A DNA stretch of 64,000 nucleotides from a virus, in the IMG/VR virus record IMGVR_UViG_3300003690_003155, positions 1-64,000 of that record; one strand, given 5' to 3'. A model generated the notes under the pieces. The model saw nothing but the letters and a program-made list of their open reading frames with translations. It had not been told where the DNA came from and did not search any database. This document shows positions 31,496-40,981 of the stretch, in pieces. A program made the translations under genes and the position numbers. The stretch's first letter is position 1, and each line of letters begins with the position of its first letter.

Positions 31496-31993
31496 ATGAG
31501 TACGTTCGATACATTATTTGAAGCCCAGATCGGTCGGTTTGTAAAATCAGGTCCTATTGCTGGTGATTATGTTAAATTAAAGAGTAATTTTAAATCATCT
31601 GATTGGTATAAAGATTTAGACGAGTCTCGTAAGAAATATGTACAAGAAGTCTTAACTTTATCTGAGCAGGGTAAATCTCTTATGCTGTCTACTATTAAAA
31701 AGGGAGTTTATGAGACCGCTGCTACAGATTCTCAAGCCTGGAATGTAGCTGATATAGTTGTAGAGTATGCTCCTGGTTTTTATCATCAGTCTTTAACACT
31801 TCCTTTAGAACTTCTTGAATTTTCTGAGACATGGGATGAGCATAGAGCTACTGCAAAAGATCCAACTAACGATCAAGAAGATCATACTACATTAAAGCCG
31901 AAGGAAGTTGAAGATAAGGCTATTGATGTTGGACAGCAAACTCGCATACCTGATGGTGACTATAAGTTAGGTACGGCGAATTACATGCCTTAA
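31496..31993 (+). CDS. Hypothetical, possibly packaged protein
   Basis: 165 residues. The N terminus MSTFDTLFEAQIGRFVKSG is short, amphipathic and of the FxxLFEA type, similar to capsid-targeting peptides of T4 internal proteins. A lone + strand gene between two minus-strand blocks, behind its own late promoter. Body without known domain, acidic C terminus. The stop overlaps the end of the convergent gp44 gene. Confidence 0.6.
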   Translation: MSTFDTLFEAQIGRFVKSGPIAGDYVKLKSNFKSSDWYKDLDESRKKYVQEVLTLSEQGKSLMLSTIKKGVYETAATDSQAWNVADIVVEYAPGFYHQSLTLPLELLEFSETWDEHRATAKDPTNDQEDHTTLKPKEVEDKAIDVGQQTRIPDGDYKLGTANYMP

Positions 31994-32898
31994 GGGTGTA
32001 AGTCGAGTATGCAAGAATAGAAGTTGATCTCTTGATCAATACACTGACTATTCTGATAAAAGTATTTAGAGATTGTAATTAGACAGTCTCTCTTTTTTTC
32101 TTCATCCATAGGATTTGCATACATATAATTAAATAAGCGTCTAAATAATTCATCATAATCACTGTTAAACGATGCTTCGTTCTCAATGATTGCTTTACGA
32201 ATTAAAAAATATTTTCTCTGAGATAATAGGTCGATTAACCCGCCGAGAAATTCTGTTGTAATATTACTGGTAGTGTTTTCTCCATCAGATAAATAATATT
32301 TTTGTAAAGCGTTAATACCTTTTCTAAAATCCGGATAACAACTATTAACAATATTTGTAAAGTTTTCTTTGTTAATTTTTATCTCTTCAGCTTTAACAAT
32401 AGATATTAATTTAGTTAAGTATTCATTTTTATCATAAGTAATATCAAATATTTGACATCTACTTTGTAGAGCTGGAATAATCTTATGCTTATAATTTGCT
32501 GTAAGTATGAATCTTGTTAAGTCGTGATATTCTTCTATCGAGTTGCGTAGCGCTTTTTGTGCGTCAATAGATAATCCATCACACTCGTCAAGTACTATAA
32601 CCTTAATTTGCCCAAAGAGACTCTTTGTCTGCGCGAAGTTTAAAACTTTTGTACGGATTGTATCTATCCCGTTTTCATCAGATGCATTGATATAGAGATA
32701 TTGACACTTAAGAATATCCTTAACAATAATTTTAGCTAGAGAAGTTTTCCCAATACCAGGCTTTCCTACAAATAAAACATTAGGTATATTGTTATCTTCT
32801 TGTACTTTATTAAAATAATTTTTAGTACTTTTGTCTAGAACTATTTCATCTAAAGTACTCGGTCGATACTTTTCACACCAAATATCAGAAATTGTCAT
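31990..32898 (-). CDS. 44: Sliding-clamp loader subunit gp44
   Basis: 302 residues (T4 gp44: 319). AAA+ ATPase: Walker A GKPGIGKTS (45-53), Walker B IVLDECD (101-107), sensor 1 FILTANYKHKI, and the clamp-loader SRC motif (QSRCQIFDI) with the arginine finger. The N-terminal WCEKYRPSTLDEIV is the RFC box. It opens and loads the gp45 clamp with gp62. No gp62 gene is recognisable beside it. Confidence 0.92.
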   Translation of the reverse strand: MTISDIWCEKYRPSTLDEIVLDKSTKNYFNKVQEDNNIPNVLFVGKPGIGKTSLAKIIVKDILKCQYLYINASDENGIDTIRTKVLNFAQTKSLFGQIKVIVLDECDGLSIDAQKALRNSIEEYHDLTRFILTANYKHKIIPALQSRCQIFDITYDKNEYLTKLISIVKAEEIKINKENFTNIVNSCYPDFRKGINALQKYYLSDGENTTSNITTEFLGGLIDLLSQRKYFLIRKAIIENEASFNSDYDELFRRLFNYMYANPMDEEKKRDCLITISKYFYQNSQCIDQEINFYSCILDLHP

Positions 32899-33086
32899 TG
32901 TAGGGAATGTACTATCTGATGTACTTCTGCATTTTTAATCCACTCACTATTAATACTCTTATCTATTTTTAATTGTTTAAATGCCTTTTCTTCAGCTTCA
33001 AGGACATTTTGAGCTTTGACTGTATACTCTCGGCGCATAATTTTGCCTTTCCAATCGGGAGATTTAAATTCTACTTCGTAAATCAT
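32895..33086 (-). CDS. Small hypothetical protein
   Basis: 63 residues, overlapping the gp44 start by 4 nt. MIYEVEFKSPDWKGKIMRREYTVKAQNVLEAEEKAFKQL has a beta-beta-alpha pattern as in small phage proteins that resemble single-domain dsRBD or ferredoxin folds. Function unknown; cotranscribed between dut and gp44. Confidence 0.6.
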   Translation of the reverse strand: MIYEVEFKSPDWKGKIMRREYTVKAQNVLEAEEKAFKQLKIDKSINSEWIKNAEVHQIVHSLQ

Positions 33087-33091
33087 AATAA

Positions 33092-33622
33092 TTATCCAGT
33101 CGATCCAAATCCATCTTCACCTCGCTCAGTGTCATCAATTTTATCTGCTTCAGAAATTGTTGCTGTAATATGAGGGTATAATACTAATTGAGCAATTCTG
33201 CTGCCTTTGTTTAAGGTTATATTTACATCGCTAAAATTATATAATTTAACACCCAGGTCGCCTCTGTATCCATTATCGATAATACCTAAATGGGGTTGAA
33301 TGTTATGCTTAAATCCTAAGCCGCTTCTAGGTTCTACTCGAAACCAATATCCTGGTGTAATATATGCTAATGTTAGGCCTACAGGTACAACTACAGAGCC
33401 TCGTCCCGGTACTATAACCTCCTCTACGCTATATACATCATATCCGGAATCACTGTCATGAGCTCTATGTGGTAATTTGGCATCCGGATGAGTTTTCATT
33501 ACTTTGAGTTCAATCTCTTTATTACAAAATGTTACATTCGCGCTACCATCATCATTTTCACCGATTGCGAATGAGCGAAGAGAAGATAATGATTGATATT
33601 GTAACGGCTGAAAATCGTCCAT
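33092..33622 (-). CDS. dut: dUTPase, trimeric type, with N-terminal extension
   Basis: 176 residues. All five motifs: DSDSGYDVY (56-64), EPRSGLGFKHNI (97-108), GIIDNGYRGDLGVKLYNFS (113-131), KGSRIAQLVLYP (139-150) and the C-terminal RGEDGFGSTG (167-176). It hydrolyses dUTP to dUMP, keeping uracil out of phage DNA. About 50 residues precede motif 1 (FQPLQYQSLSSLRSFAIGENDDGSANVTF...), longer than usual and beta-rich. Confidence 0.92.
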   Translation of the reverse strand: MDDFQPLQYQSLSSLRSFAIGENDDGSANVTFCNKEIELKVMKTHPDAKLPHRAHDSDSGYDVYSVEEVIVPGRGSVVVPVGLTLAYITPGYWFRVEPRSGLGFKHNIQPHLGIIDNGYRGDLGVKLYNFSDVNITLNKGSRIAQLVLYPHITATISEADKIDDTERGEDGFGSTG

Positions 33623-33656
33623 ACAATGAATATAGTATATAATTTAGATTTTTCAA

Positions 33657-33663
33657 GTAAATA
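33657..33663 (+). promoter_or_regulatory. Late promoter motif GTAAATA
   Basis: GTAAATA followed by CTTTT and ATG at 33669 (5-nt gap); no Shine-Dalgarno sequence. Confidence 0.5.
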
Positions 33664-33668
33664 CTTTT

Positions 33669-34148
33669 ATGGATGACATTGATCCTGCTGATTTAATATC
33701 GCAATTAAAAACCGTACCGAGAGCTAGTAGACAATTAGCACAACAGTCAGAGAGATTTAATATTTCTAAAGATGAAGTTGAAGATTTTATTATACAAAAA
33801 TCATCTAAATTAATTCAAGATTCTTTAGAGTTAATAGATAATATGAAGGAAGTGGTTCATCATATGCCTGAAGCAGAAAATGTCTCTTCTCTCGCTGAAC
33901 TTATTAAGGCTTCAACTGGTGCTATTGAAACATTAAATAAATTAGTCGTTCAAGATAAAAAATCTAATACTACTATAAAAGCAAAACAGTTAGATATAGA
34001 TTCTAGAAAAGAACTTCAAAGCGCTGATCAACAGCATTCATTAATGTTAAGTAGAGATGAGGTTCTTGATCGTTTATTGAAAGATTCAAAAATAATTAAT
34101 GTAGAGTCAGATGTAAAGGAACCCGATAAGCTAGACCCCCCTACCTAA
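33669..34148 (+). CDS. Probable terminase small subunit (gp16-like)
   Basis: 159 residues, nearly the length of T4 gp16 (164). Helical and coiled-coil rich: LISQLKTVPRASRQLAQQSERFNISKDEVEDFIIQ, then SSLAELIKASTGAIETLNKLVVQDKKSNTTIKAKQLDIDSRKEL, an arrangement seen in cyanophage-type gp16. gp16 oligomers recognise DNA and regulate gp17. Not adjacent to gp17 here, so this remains a structural-pattern assignment. Confidence 0.45.
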   Translation: MDDIDPADLISQLKTVPRASRQLAQQSERFNISKDEVEDFIIQKSSKLIQDSLELIDNMKEVVHHMPEAENVSSLAELIKASTGAIETLNKLVVQDKKSNTTIKAKQLDIDSRKELQSADQQHSLMLSRDEVLDRLLKDSKIINVESDVKEPDKLDPPT

Positions 34149-35220
34149 GAATACCCATATCAAATGGTCTTTGAAGAGTTTGTATTTTGTTTAATAAGAT
34201 ATCTACTTCTTCTTTAGAGTTTTCTATTACTACTTCATGGACCCCGGGTACTATTTTTTGAATATTATTTAATTTATTCATTGTAAGCCATGATAAAACG
34301 GTATAGGTTCCACCTAATGCAGTAGCAATATTTTCATTAATCTCAGGCTGATTTTTCTTTAATCTTTCATAATGGTAATGATCAGTAACTAAATTTTCTT
34401 TATGAGCATCTGCGGCAACTTCTCCTGTGTTGATTATTTGCTGCATGTTTCGTTTAAATAAAGATTCAACTCGATTGCTTAATTGAACAATATTTGTTCG
34501 GGTTTCCATTTCTAATTTATCATCAATGATACTATTATAAGGTAAAGGAGTTGTATCTTGCATAAATTCATCTGCATAATGCGTGTATCTACTTTGAGGG
34601 TATTGCCATTGATAAAATAAAAAACCTACACTTTCAGATATTTCTTGTAAAATAGTATCTTCTACAGACAGTCTTTCTGATAATATTTCTTTTACTTTTA
34701 AGTGACATTTACGGTACTTATCTAACCACCACGCGATGAATTCACCATTTTTATCTTCATTTGCTATATCAAAGCTATTTGAAATTTTGCTTATTTTTTC
34801 ATTTACATTTGTAGAGTCATTTTCAGTCAAAGGAATTTTTTTCCCTTTTACAGTTAATGCAACTAAGCCTAATTCTTTATCCTGAAATATAATCGGGTTT
34901 CCAGCGTCATCCTTTCGTAAGGAATCTCCATCGTCAACGTCCATTTCTTTTCTTTTAAGGTATTTTGTTGCTTTAGGAGATTTAGCAAATTTTTGTAAGT
35001 CTAAGTTTGCATTTGCTATACCTTCCCAAAAGTCTGCTTCCGCAGTAATAGGATCTGATTCATATTTTAAACTATCATAATATTTTGATAATGCTACAAA
35101 ATTAATATATTTTTCAATTATAGAATTAAAATTTGTAGATGCGATATGAAAATCTACTGAATTAGTTAATCGAGTATTTACTATATCAGGTATTCCAGTT
35201 TTTGATGGTATTGCGCTCAT
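34141..35220 (-). CDS. Hypothetical structural protein
   Basis: 359 residues, mainly helical, last gene of the sheath-to-hub operon. Convergent with and overlapping the gp16-like gene by 8 nt. Segments such as SVDFHIASTNFNSIIEKYINFVALSKYYDSLKYES suggest a virion or assembly protein. No recognised family. Confidence 0.6.
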   Translation of the reverse strand: MSAIPSKTGIPDIVNTRLTNSVDFHIASTNFNSIIEKYINFVALSKYYDSLKYESDPITAEADFWEGIANANLDLQKFAKSPKATKYLKRKEMDVDDGDSLRKDDAGNPIIFQDKELGLVALTVKGKKIPLTENDSTNVNEKISKISNSFDIANEDKNGEFIAWWLDKYRKCHLKVKEILSERLSVEDTILQEISESVGFLFYQWQYPQSRYTHYADEFMQDTTPLPYNSIIDDKLEMETRTNIVQLSNRVESLFKRNMQQIINTGEVAADAHKENLVTDHYHYERLKKNQPEINENIATALGGTYTVLSWLTMNKLNNIQKIVPGVHEVVIENSKEEVDILLNKIQTLQRPFDMGILR

Positions 35221-35221
35221 A

Positions 35222-36868
35222 TTAACTAGCTCCTGCAGCTCGGGTTCCTATTCCTCTTTCAAATTTATCTATTTTACTACATACTAGTTTTGTATTAAAT
35301 TGGCCTTCTTGTAAAGTTGTTATGTTTCGAAGGATAAACCAAAACCCAGGGACATTTTCCATAAATTTATCTAGCTTCTCACCTGCAACTTCTATACCTA
35401 TAAATTTACCTCCGGTCATCATCCAATTATTCTTACTACCAACTCCGGTGAGATTTATTGTTACTTTATCAGAGTTATCTAATATTTTTTGTTGTAGCAT
35501 AATTTTTCCATAGCTACTATCTTGATCTGATGCAGTATGTAAGTTAAAAAATCTTTCTTTATTAGGCTTAGTGAGATCAGTTTTATTAACATTTGGAGCG
35601 AGTTCACCATCGTTTGAATTTGCATCTGGAAATGCCGTCATATAAATTGAAAAATTTTCATTAAAATCTTGAACACTACCTTTCTTATTGTTTAATTTAA
35701 ATAATTTTCGGCCGACATCATATGAAGTTATAGTATGATCTACTATTTTATCTGTAGCAGCGGTTGGTTGTTTTTTATGAAAAGTAACATTCTGTATATT
35801 TACTGGAATTAGGAGATTTTGGATATCAGGATCTGCAAATATAGAATGAGATTGTCTTTTACTATAATGCATTCTTATATCGTCTGTTTCTATTTTTATA
35901 ACACCAGCAAATTTTCTTTTAAAGTTTGTATCCGACCAGCTTTCTGCCATAGTATTAAGATCAATAGCATCATTAATTATATTAGTAAGAGATCTTAAAC
36001 TAAACATTCCATTATAATATAATAAAATACCCATATCGCCATGTATTTTAGAGACATACTTTGACATTAAATCAAACAATCCTACCATAGGAGCTGTATT
36101 TTGAGGTAAAGTATACATTATTTTTGAAGAACTTTCATCCCATTCTTGTTCATTAATTATAGGACTCCAATCTAAATTTTCTTCTGTGGTAGCTTCCATC
36201 CCACCGGTTCGACTGCAAAATCTTCGCAATAGATGTTTTATGGCGTCACTAACTTTTATACCGCATTGCTCTCGACTAAATTGAGAGACACCTTCTGATA
36301 TTGCAACATCGAGTGCTTCGTATGGGTTGTTCTCATCTGCACCCCATTCTGAATGATCCGGGCCCCAACTAACATAATCATTAGTACTCCATGGAAATTT
36401 CTGATACATTAAAGCACCGTATTCAACATCTGCAAAATAATATGTTATTGTTTTTTCATTGTTTACTAAACCTTCGACCATATTTTTAGTTATATATATT
36501 CTATCAACTAAAGTTTCTCTCTCACATCTTGTCGCAGTAGATTGTTGTTCGATTTTTATATGTAGAAACTCTCCACCTGTAGCAATATTTTCATATTGAC
36601 TATTCTCATTTTCTCCCTTTATTTCGGCGGTGTCCATTCCCATTAGTATTTTATCAGAAAGCAATTGTAAGCTTCCAATTACAAATGGAGATTTATACGT
36701 AGAGTCAAATGTTATTTTTTTGAATTCTACTTTTCTTACATTTCTTTGTTGCGCCTTTTCATTTATAAACCTTATAGATATAAAAAAATCTGTAGCGTTA
36801 GAACTAATTTGAAACGTGCCTTGTTCCGTTGATTGTTCTTGTATATCTTGTAAAGCTGGTTTTGCCAT
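35222..36868 (-). CDS. Baseplate hub protein (gp27-like)
   Basis: 548 residues. The C-terminal beta domain (KVTINLTGVGSKNNWMMTGGKFIGIEVAGEKLD...VPGFWFILRNITTLQEGQFNTKLVCSKI) matches the style of hub proteins (gp27/gpD), whose last domain forms the tube-like ring. N-terminal RFINEKAQQRNVRKVEFKKITFD starts the first barrel. Placed between gp53 and the end of the hub operon. Longer than T4 gp27 (391). Confidence 0.55.
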   Translation of the reverse strand: MAKPALQDIQEQSTEQGTFQISSNATDFFISIRFINEKAQQRNVRKVEFKKITFDSTYKSPFVIGSLQLLSDKILMGMDTAEIKGENENSQYENIATGGEFLHIKIEQQSTATRCERETLVDRIYITKNMVEGLVNNEKTITYYFADVEYGALMYQKFPWSTNDYVSWGPDHSEWGADENNPYEALDVAISEGVSQFSREQCGIKVSDAIKHLLRRFCSRTGGMEATTEENLDWSPIINEQEWDESSSKIMYTLPQNTAPMVGLFDLMSKYVSKIHGDMGILLYYNGMFSLRSLTNIINDAIDLNTMAESWSDTNFKRKFAGVIKIETDDIRMHYSKRQSHSIFADPDIQNLLIPVNIQNVTFHKKQPTAATDKIVDHTITSYDVGRKLFKLNNKKGSVQDFNENFSIYMTAFPDANSNDGELAPNVNKTDLTKPNKERFFNLHTASDQDSSYGKIMLQQKILDNSDKVTINLTGVGSKNNWMMTGGKFIGIEVAGEKLDKFMENVPGFWFILRNITTLQEGQFNTKLVCSKIDKFERGIGTRAAGAS

Positions 36869-36870
36869 TA

Positions 36871-37226
36871 TTATACTTGCTTGTTAATTTCAGATAATAT
36901 TCTACTTACATATGTTGGTTTTATAACTGTATATTTGTCACCAGTAATAGGATTATTAATCGGATTTTGTATATTATTAGCAAGACATATCAACCACCAT
37001 AAATTCTGATTTCCGTATACTTGATCTGAAAATGATGTCCATGGCATATTAGCTGTAACTCTTACTTCGAAAAATACTTGTGGATTAAGATCATCAGGAA
37101 ATGATATTTTTTTAATTATATTATAAAAAAAATACTTATCTGATTAAAGATGTTCTCATATCTAGTATCATCTAGAGATTTTAACTCTGCTATATTATTT
37201 CGAGTGAGTTGTAAATCTGTAATCAT
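36871..37226 (-). pseudogene. 53: Baseplate wedge gp53, frameshifted in an 8-T run
   Basis: No single frame covers this stretch. From ATG 37226 the product reads MITDLQLTRNNIAELK... up to QISIFFII-stop. In the -1 frame the protein continues IKKISFPDDLNPQVFFEV... with YGNQNLWWLICLANNIQNP, the gp53 hallmark, to the stop at 36871. The junction is a run of 8 T on the coding strand (37125-37132); one extra T restores a 118-residue protein. Causes could be sequencing error, programmed or transcriptional slippage, or true mutation; gp53 is essential in T4. Confidence 0.8.
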
Positions 37227-37229
37227 ATT

Positions 37230-38549
37230 TTAATCTCCATCGTTACCGCCTCTTCCCGTTGGCCAACCACCCGGGCCAGTGTTCATTCCTCCAGGTCTCG
37301 CTCCTACTGCTCCTGTTTGAGCCGCTTCATATGCTTTACCGTCATCTCCTTCATCCCAATTCCTATCACCATATACATCTGGATATGGTTCAGATTCTTC
37401 ATGACTTCGAACTGGGTTATTAATACTATCAAACATTAAATTCTTTGTCTCTGGTGTAAGACTTGTGAGAGTTAGTTGTATTTCATAACCTTCAGGAACA
37501 ATTACTTCTGTTGCCGATGTGTTTTTTGTAACTTTAAATGGAGGCATTTTTCTTCTGACTCCAATAAAGTTTATCTTGATATTACTTAAAAAACTCCATC
37601 TATAACTAAAGACACCCGGTAAGGAGGATTGATATATTACAGGCGGTGTTATTGCAGTTTTATTTACTCTATTAGGTAAATTTTGATATGTTAATAAAAA
37701 TATAAATCTATAGTTTTTCATCCATTCAGACACGTCATCATATCTTGTGTTATCTAAATAAAACGTAATATTATAACTCGGACCAGAGTCGGAATATTGA
37801 AATGTCTTTGCAAAATCAATACCAACACCAGGAGAAACTGCCGATGTTAATGCAGCCATGAATTCTATGGGCGTTTGAAGTATGGACCCTTCTTGAGACC
37901 AATTATTAGATATTGTTTTATATGAATCTTCTAAATAAGGCAAACGGTATATAAACTTAGTTTTTTTGACACCATATATGTTTTCATATGATTTTAAATA
38001 TTCTGGCATCTCGAATTTAGTTGTACCAAATGCGCTATCAGCGCCACTAGTAATAGATTCAGATAATCCTTGAAATCCGCTCATTGTGTTGTTGAGCGCT
38101 TTGCCAAATGCACTTGGTAATTTATCAGCAATATTTTTTATACTTTTAGCATAACTTTCTGGATCATCGCCCCATTTTTTACCTGGACCGTAAATTTGTT
38201 CAGTAAAAAGTTTAAGGTTTTGAAAAAAGGCTGGGACAGTTACTATATACTCTCTTAATGTAACAGTTGGTATGGTTTTTACTGCTACTGAATCTTTAGC
38301 TGATTTTGTCCATCGAAATTGTTTTGTTATATTTATATCCATATGATCTGCACCGTCAGGTGGTACAGGTACATCTGCTACAGTATCTGATATAACGTTA
38401 CTTTTTGCTCTTGATATTATTTTTCCGGCGGTCGCCTTTATTGTGTCATTAGTAGTAAGCTCCACACCATTTTTAGAATCTCCCTCCATATTTGTACATG
38501 TCGGCTTTGAAAACTCAAATAAATATCTATCGTTTATATTAGTAGGCAT
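37230..38549 (-). CDS. Baseplate tail-tube cap protein (gp48-like)
   Basis: 439 residues (T4 gp48: 364). SSLPGVFSYRWSFLSNIKINFIGVRRKMPPF and VIVPEGYEIQLTLTSLTPETKNLMFDS are the pattern of gp48/gp54 proteins that cap the hub and start tube growth. The gene follows the tape-measure-like gene, as 48 follows 29 in T4. The Gly/Pro-rich C-terminal tail is an addition. Confidence 0.6.
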   Translation of the reverse strand: MPTNINDRYLFEFSKPTCTNMEGDSKNGVELTTNDTIKATAGKIISRAKSNVISDTVADVPVPPDGADHMDINITKQFRWTKSAKDSVAVKTIPTVTLREYIVTVPAFFQNLKLFTEQIYGPGKKWGDDPESYAKSIKNIADKLPSAFGKALNNTMSGFQGLSESITSGADSAFGTTKFEMPEYLKSYENIYGVKKTKFIYRLPYLEDSYKTISNNWSQEGSILQTPIEFMAALTSAVSPGVGIDFAKTFQYSDSGPSYNITFYLDNTRYDDVSEWMKNYRFIFLLTYQNLPNRVNKTAITPPVIYQSSLPGVFSYRWSFLSNIKINFIGVRRKMPPFKVTKNTSATEVIVPEGYEIQLTLTSLTPETKNLMFDSINNPVRSHEESEPYPDVYGDRNWDEGDDGKAYEAAQTGAVGARPGGMNTGPGGWPTGRGGNDGD

Positions 38550-38564
38550 AATTATTAATTAGTA

Positions 38565-40322
38565 TCAATTTAACCATTGTTTTAAGGTAGGACCTTCACT
38601 AAACATATCAACTGGCGGAGGTTCAGGTGTATTAAGAAAGTTATTTGTTGTACTGTTTACATTTATTCCTTGTTGTACTGGATCCACTCCAGTACCCTCG
38701 TTCTTTTTTTCTCTCTTCATTTTTTGTTGAATTTCGATCCGACGTTGTTCCTCGTCGAACTTTTCGACTTCATGAAGTTTATCTTGCACCGTACCGAATT
38801 CCGTAATGTTTTCGCGAATAAGCTCTTCAGCCGCGTTATATCTTAAGTCTTCTTCTTTAGTTCTTACAGGATCTTTTAGACCAGATAATTTTCTCATTAA
38901 CCATAATGCAGGTTCTCCTGTCCAAGCAGATCGTTCCGTTGTTGGGTCACCTAAACCACCTAACCTATGTCTAGTTTGCTGCGCTTCGACAAAACGTTTA
39001 TACAGCGCATACTGATCATCAGTAAGTCTTTTTTTTGCCCATTTTAGTTTCTTCTTAGTACCTCCTGGATCATTACTACTTATATCAAGAGATTGTTCGG
39101 CCATTGAGTCAAAAATGCCAATACCAGAAGATAGAACATCATGAGTCATTACACCTTGGCCTATAAAAGGAATAGCTCTTACTCCGACTCTGGAACCAAC
39201 GCTGAGCGCACCTTGACCGGTTTTACCGACCAGTCCCCATGTTTTGAAGGGACCGAGCTGCATCAGCTCCTTCCATTTTATTCCTCCTGTGAGAAAAGCC
39301 GATTTTTCCATCGCTTTTTCTATAGATTTCGCGAGTGGCTGCATTGCTTTTTGCCACATCGTCGAGCTTGTCTGCTGGAGGGCAACACTGGCAGCGTCAC
39401 CAGCAGCATCTAGTTGGCCTTGCGATATAATAGACCTACGTGGACTTGGGTCATTGAAGCCGGGTTCGCCGTGGTGCCGCTCAGGATTTTCTGTAGATGC
39501 CTGAGCTACTTGAGGCTGGTTATTGCCGTTGGTGCGGCGATATCCGACCCAATGCTCCTCCGTGGTTCTATTAGCAGCTTCGTCCCGTTCTCTTTGTTCT
39601 TGTGCTTTTTGCCACCATCGCTTTATACCTTCGCCCCATTTGGAGGTGTTAGGTTTTAAAGCATCATAAAGCCGCTGGAATGTTTCAATGGCCTTGGCTT
39701 TATTTTCTGGAGTATTAACTTTGTTGTTATAAAAATCTTTGGCAAGATCCTCACCCTTGTTGCCCAAGTCCTCGACGGTTTCGGTTACCGAGTCGATGAT
39801 CGACTCGGCGAGGGCGGATTCGGTAGCACGCAACTTGTCAAGTTGCCGTCTTTCGTCATACCATGAAGCTTCAGGGGCAGTATCTCTACCCATGATCATA
39901 TCTGTGGCAGCTTTTAAATAATCATCCATTTTATTCAATACTGCATCTTTCATTTTCCCAGCGCGGGATGAAATTCGTTTCCCTATATCTTGTAACATTG
40001 CATCTGGGTTAAGTAAATCTCCAAACAATGCTAAAAATCCTAAACCAGCCCCTGCTCCTAAAACTTTCTTTCCGGTGAGTGCTTTAAAGAAATCTCTCAT
40101 TTCTTTTTTTGCTACTCGAGCAGAGTGACCGGCGGTGACACTCGGTGGTATTGGTCGATCGGCATCACGAGTTGAACCAGATAATCTTCTGGCGCCGCCC
40201 GCTTGGTTTCTTATTGTTCTATGAAGAGATTTAATTTCAGAAACAAAATCAGATTGATTCCGTTCTAAGTTAATAGTTCTAGCATGTATATCTGCTAACA
40301 GTCGATCTCCAGCCGCTGACAT
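38565..40322 (-). CDS. Tape measure/hub protein (gp29-like)
   Basis: 585 residues, almost the length of T4 gp29 (590). Charged helical N terminus (LLADIHARTINLERNQSDFVSEIKSLHRTIRN), then a hydrophobic Gly-rich segment (KKVLGAGAGLGFLALFGDLL, about 104-123) and long helical regions, the composition of tape measures. It sits between gp26- and gp48-like genes. Higher G+C than the flanking genes. Behind a late motif, 7-nt gap. Confidence 0.55.
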   Translation of the reverse strand: MSAAGDRLLADIHARTINLERNQSDFVSEIKSLHRTIRNQAGGARRLSGSTRDADRPIPPSVTAGHSARVAKKEMRDFFKALTGKKVLGAGAGLGFLALFGDLLNPDAMLQDIGKRISSRAGKMKDAVLNKMDDYLKAATDMIMGRDTAPEASWYDERRQLDKLRATESALAESIIDSVTETVEDLGNKGEDLAKDFYNNKVNTPENKAKAIETFQRLYDALKPNTSKWGEGIKRWWQKAQEQRERDEAANRTTEEHWVGYRRTNGNNQPQVAQASTENPERHHGEPGFNDPSPRRSIISQGQLDAAGDAASVALQQTSSTMWQKAMQPLAKSIEKAMEKSAFLTGGIKWKELMQLGPFKTWGLVGKTGQGALSVGSRVGVRAIPFIGQGVMTHDVLSSGIGIFDSMAEQSLDISSNDPGGTKKKLKWAKKRLTDDQYALYKRFVEAQQTRHRLGGLGDPTTERSAWTGEPALWLMRKLSGLKDPVRTKEEDLRYNAAEELIRENITEFGTVQDKLHEVEKFDEEQRRIEIQQKMKREKKNEGTGVDPVQQGINVNSTTNNFLNTPEPPPVDMFSEGPTLKQWLN

Positions 40323-40329
40323 ATGTAAT

Positions 40330-40336
40330 TATTTAA
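40330..40336 (-). promoter_or_regulatory. Late promoter motif TTAAATA
   Basis: Minus strand TTAAATA-ATTACAT-ATG for the tape-measure-like gene. Confidence 0.55.
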
Positions 40337-40981
40337 TTACAAATCTACGAAAAAAGAAAAATCTGCTTCAATGACTCTGAGTTTATTTAATTCCCCTAAA
40401 ATAGAATTAGTATGATTTGCTAAGGAATTTAAGATTTTAATATCAAATAATAAGAACAAACTGTATATTTCATCTAACTCCATATCTTTTATAGTATATT
40501 CTTCAGTATCTAATGTAATAGTATCTATAAATCTAAATGTATCAAAAAACATTATATCAGATTCAACTATTTCTTTTTTATTTAAAATATACTTGAGGAT
40601 AATATTTTCATCTGTTAATAGTGGAAGTTTAAATTTAAATGTTAAATCTGCGTCTTTTAATTTTGTTATTAAAGGTTCATTTACAACTGTATTGAAATCT
40701 AGGTTTATACTTTCATCGCTTACCTCGTTTTTCCAATGTTGAATTAAATATAATTTATCTCGATATGTAACGGTATCTATTTTACAAATACTGAGAATAT
40801 AATCATTTAAATACTGTAAATAAGATAAAGTAACTATATGATCATCTCGTATATTTCTAATTATAGCATATAGCTTATTTTGAAATTGAACATTTAGTTG
40901 TGGAGTAGAAATTGTGCCGCTATCCGGTAATTCTATATCCTTAGTACAAAGGTCTTTAAATTTATCGAGAAGGTTGCTCAT
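40337..40981 (-). CDS. 26: Baseplate hub protein gp26-like
   Basis: 214 residues (T4 gp26: 208). Helix-rich with the family's mid region (IVTLSYLQYLNDYILSICKIDTVTYRDKLYLIQHWK). It overlaps the next upstream gene, as 26 and 51 are paired in T4. gp26 is a minor hub component at the baseplate centre. Confidence 0.6.
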   Translation of the reverse strand: MSNLLDKFKDLCTKDIELPDSGTISTPQLNVQFQNKLYAIIRNIRDDHIVTLSYLQYLNDYILSICKIDTVTYRDKLYLIQHWKNEVSDESINLDFNTVVNEPLITKLKDADLTFKFKLPLLTDENIILKYILNKKEIVESDIMFFDTFRFIDTITLDTEEYTIKDMELDEIYSLFLLFDIKILNSLANHTNSILGELNKLRVIEADFSFFVDL

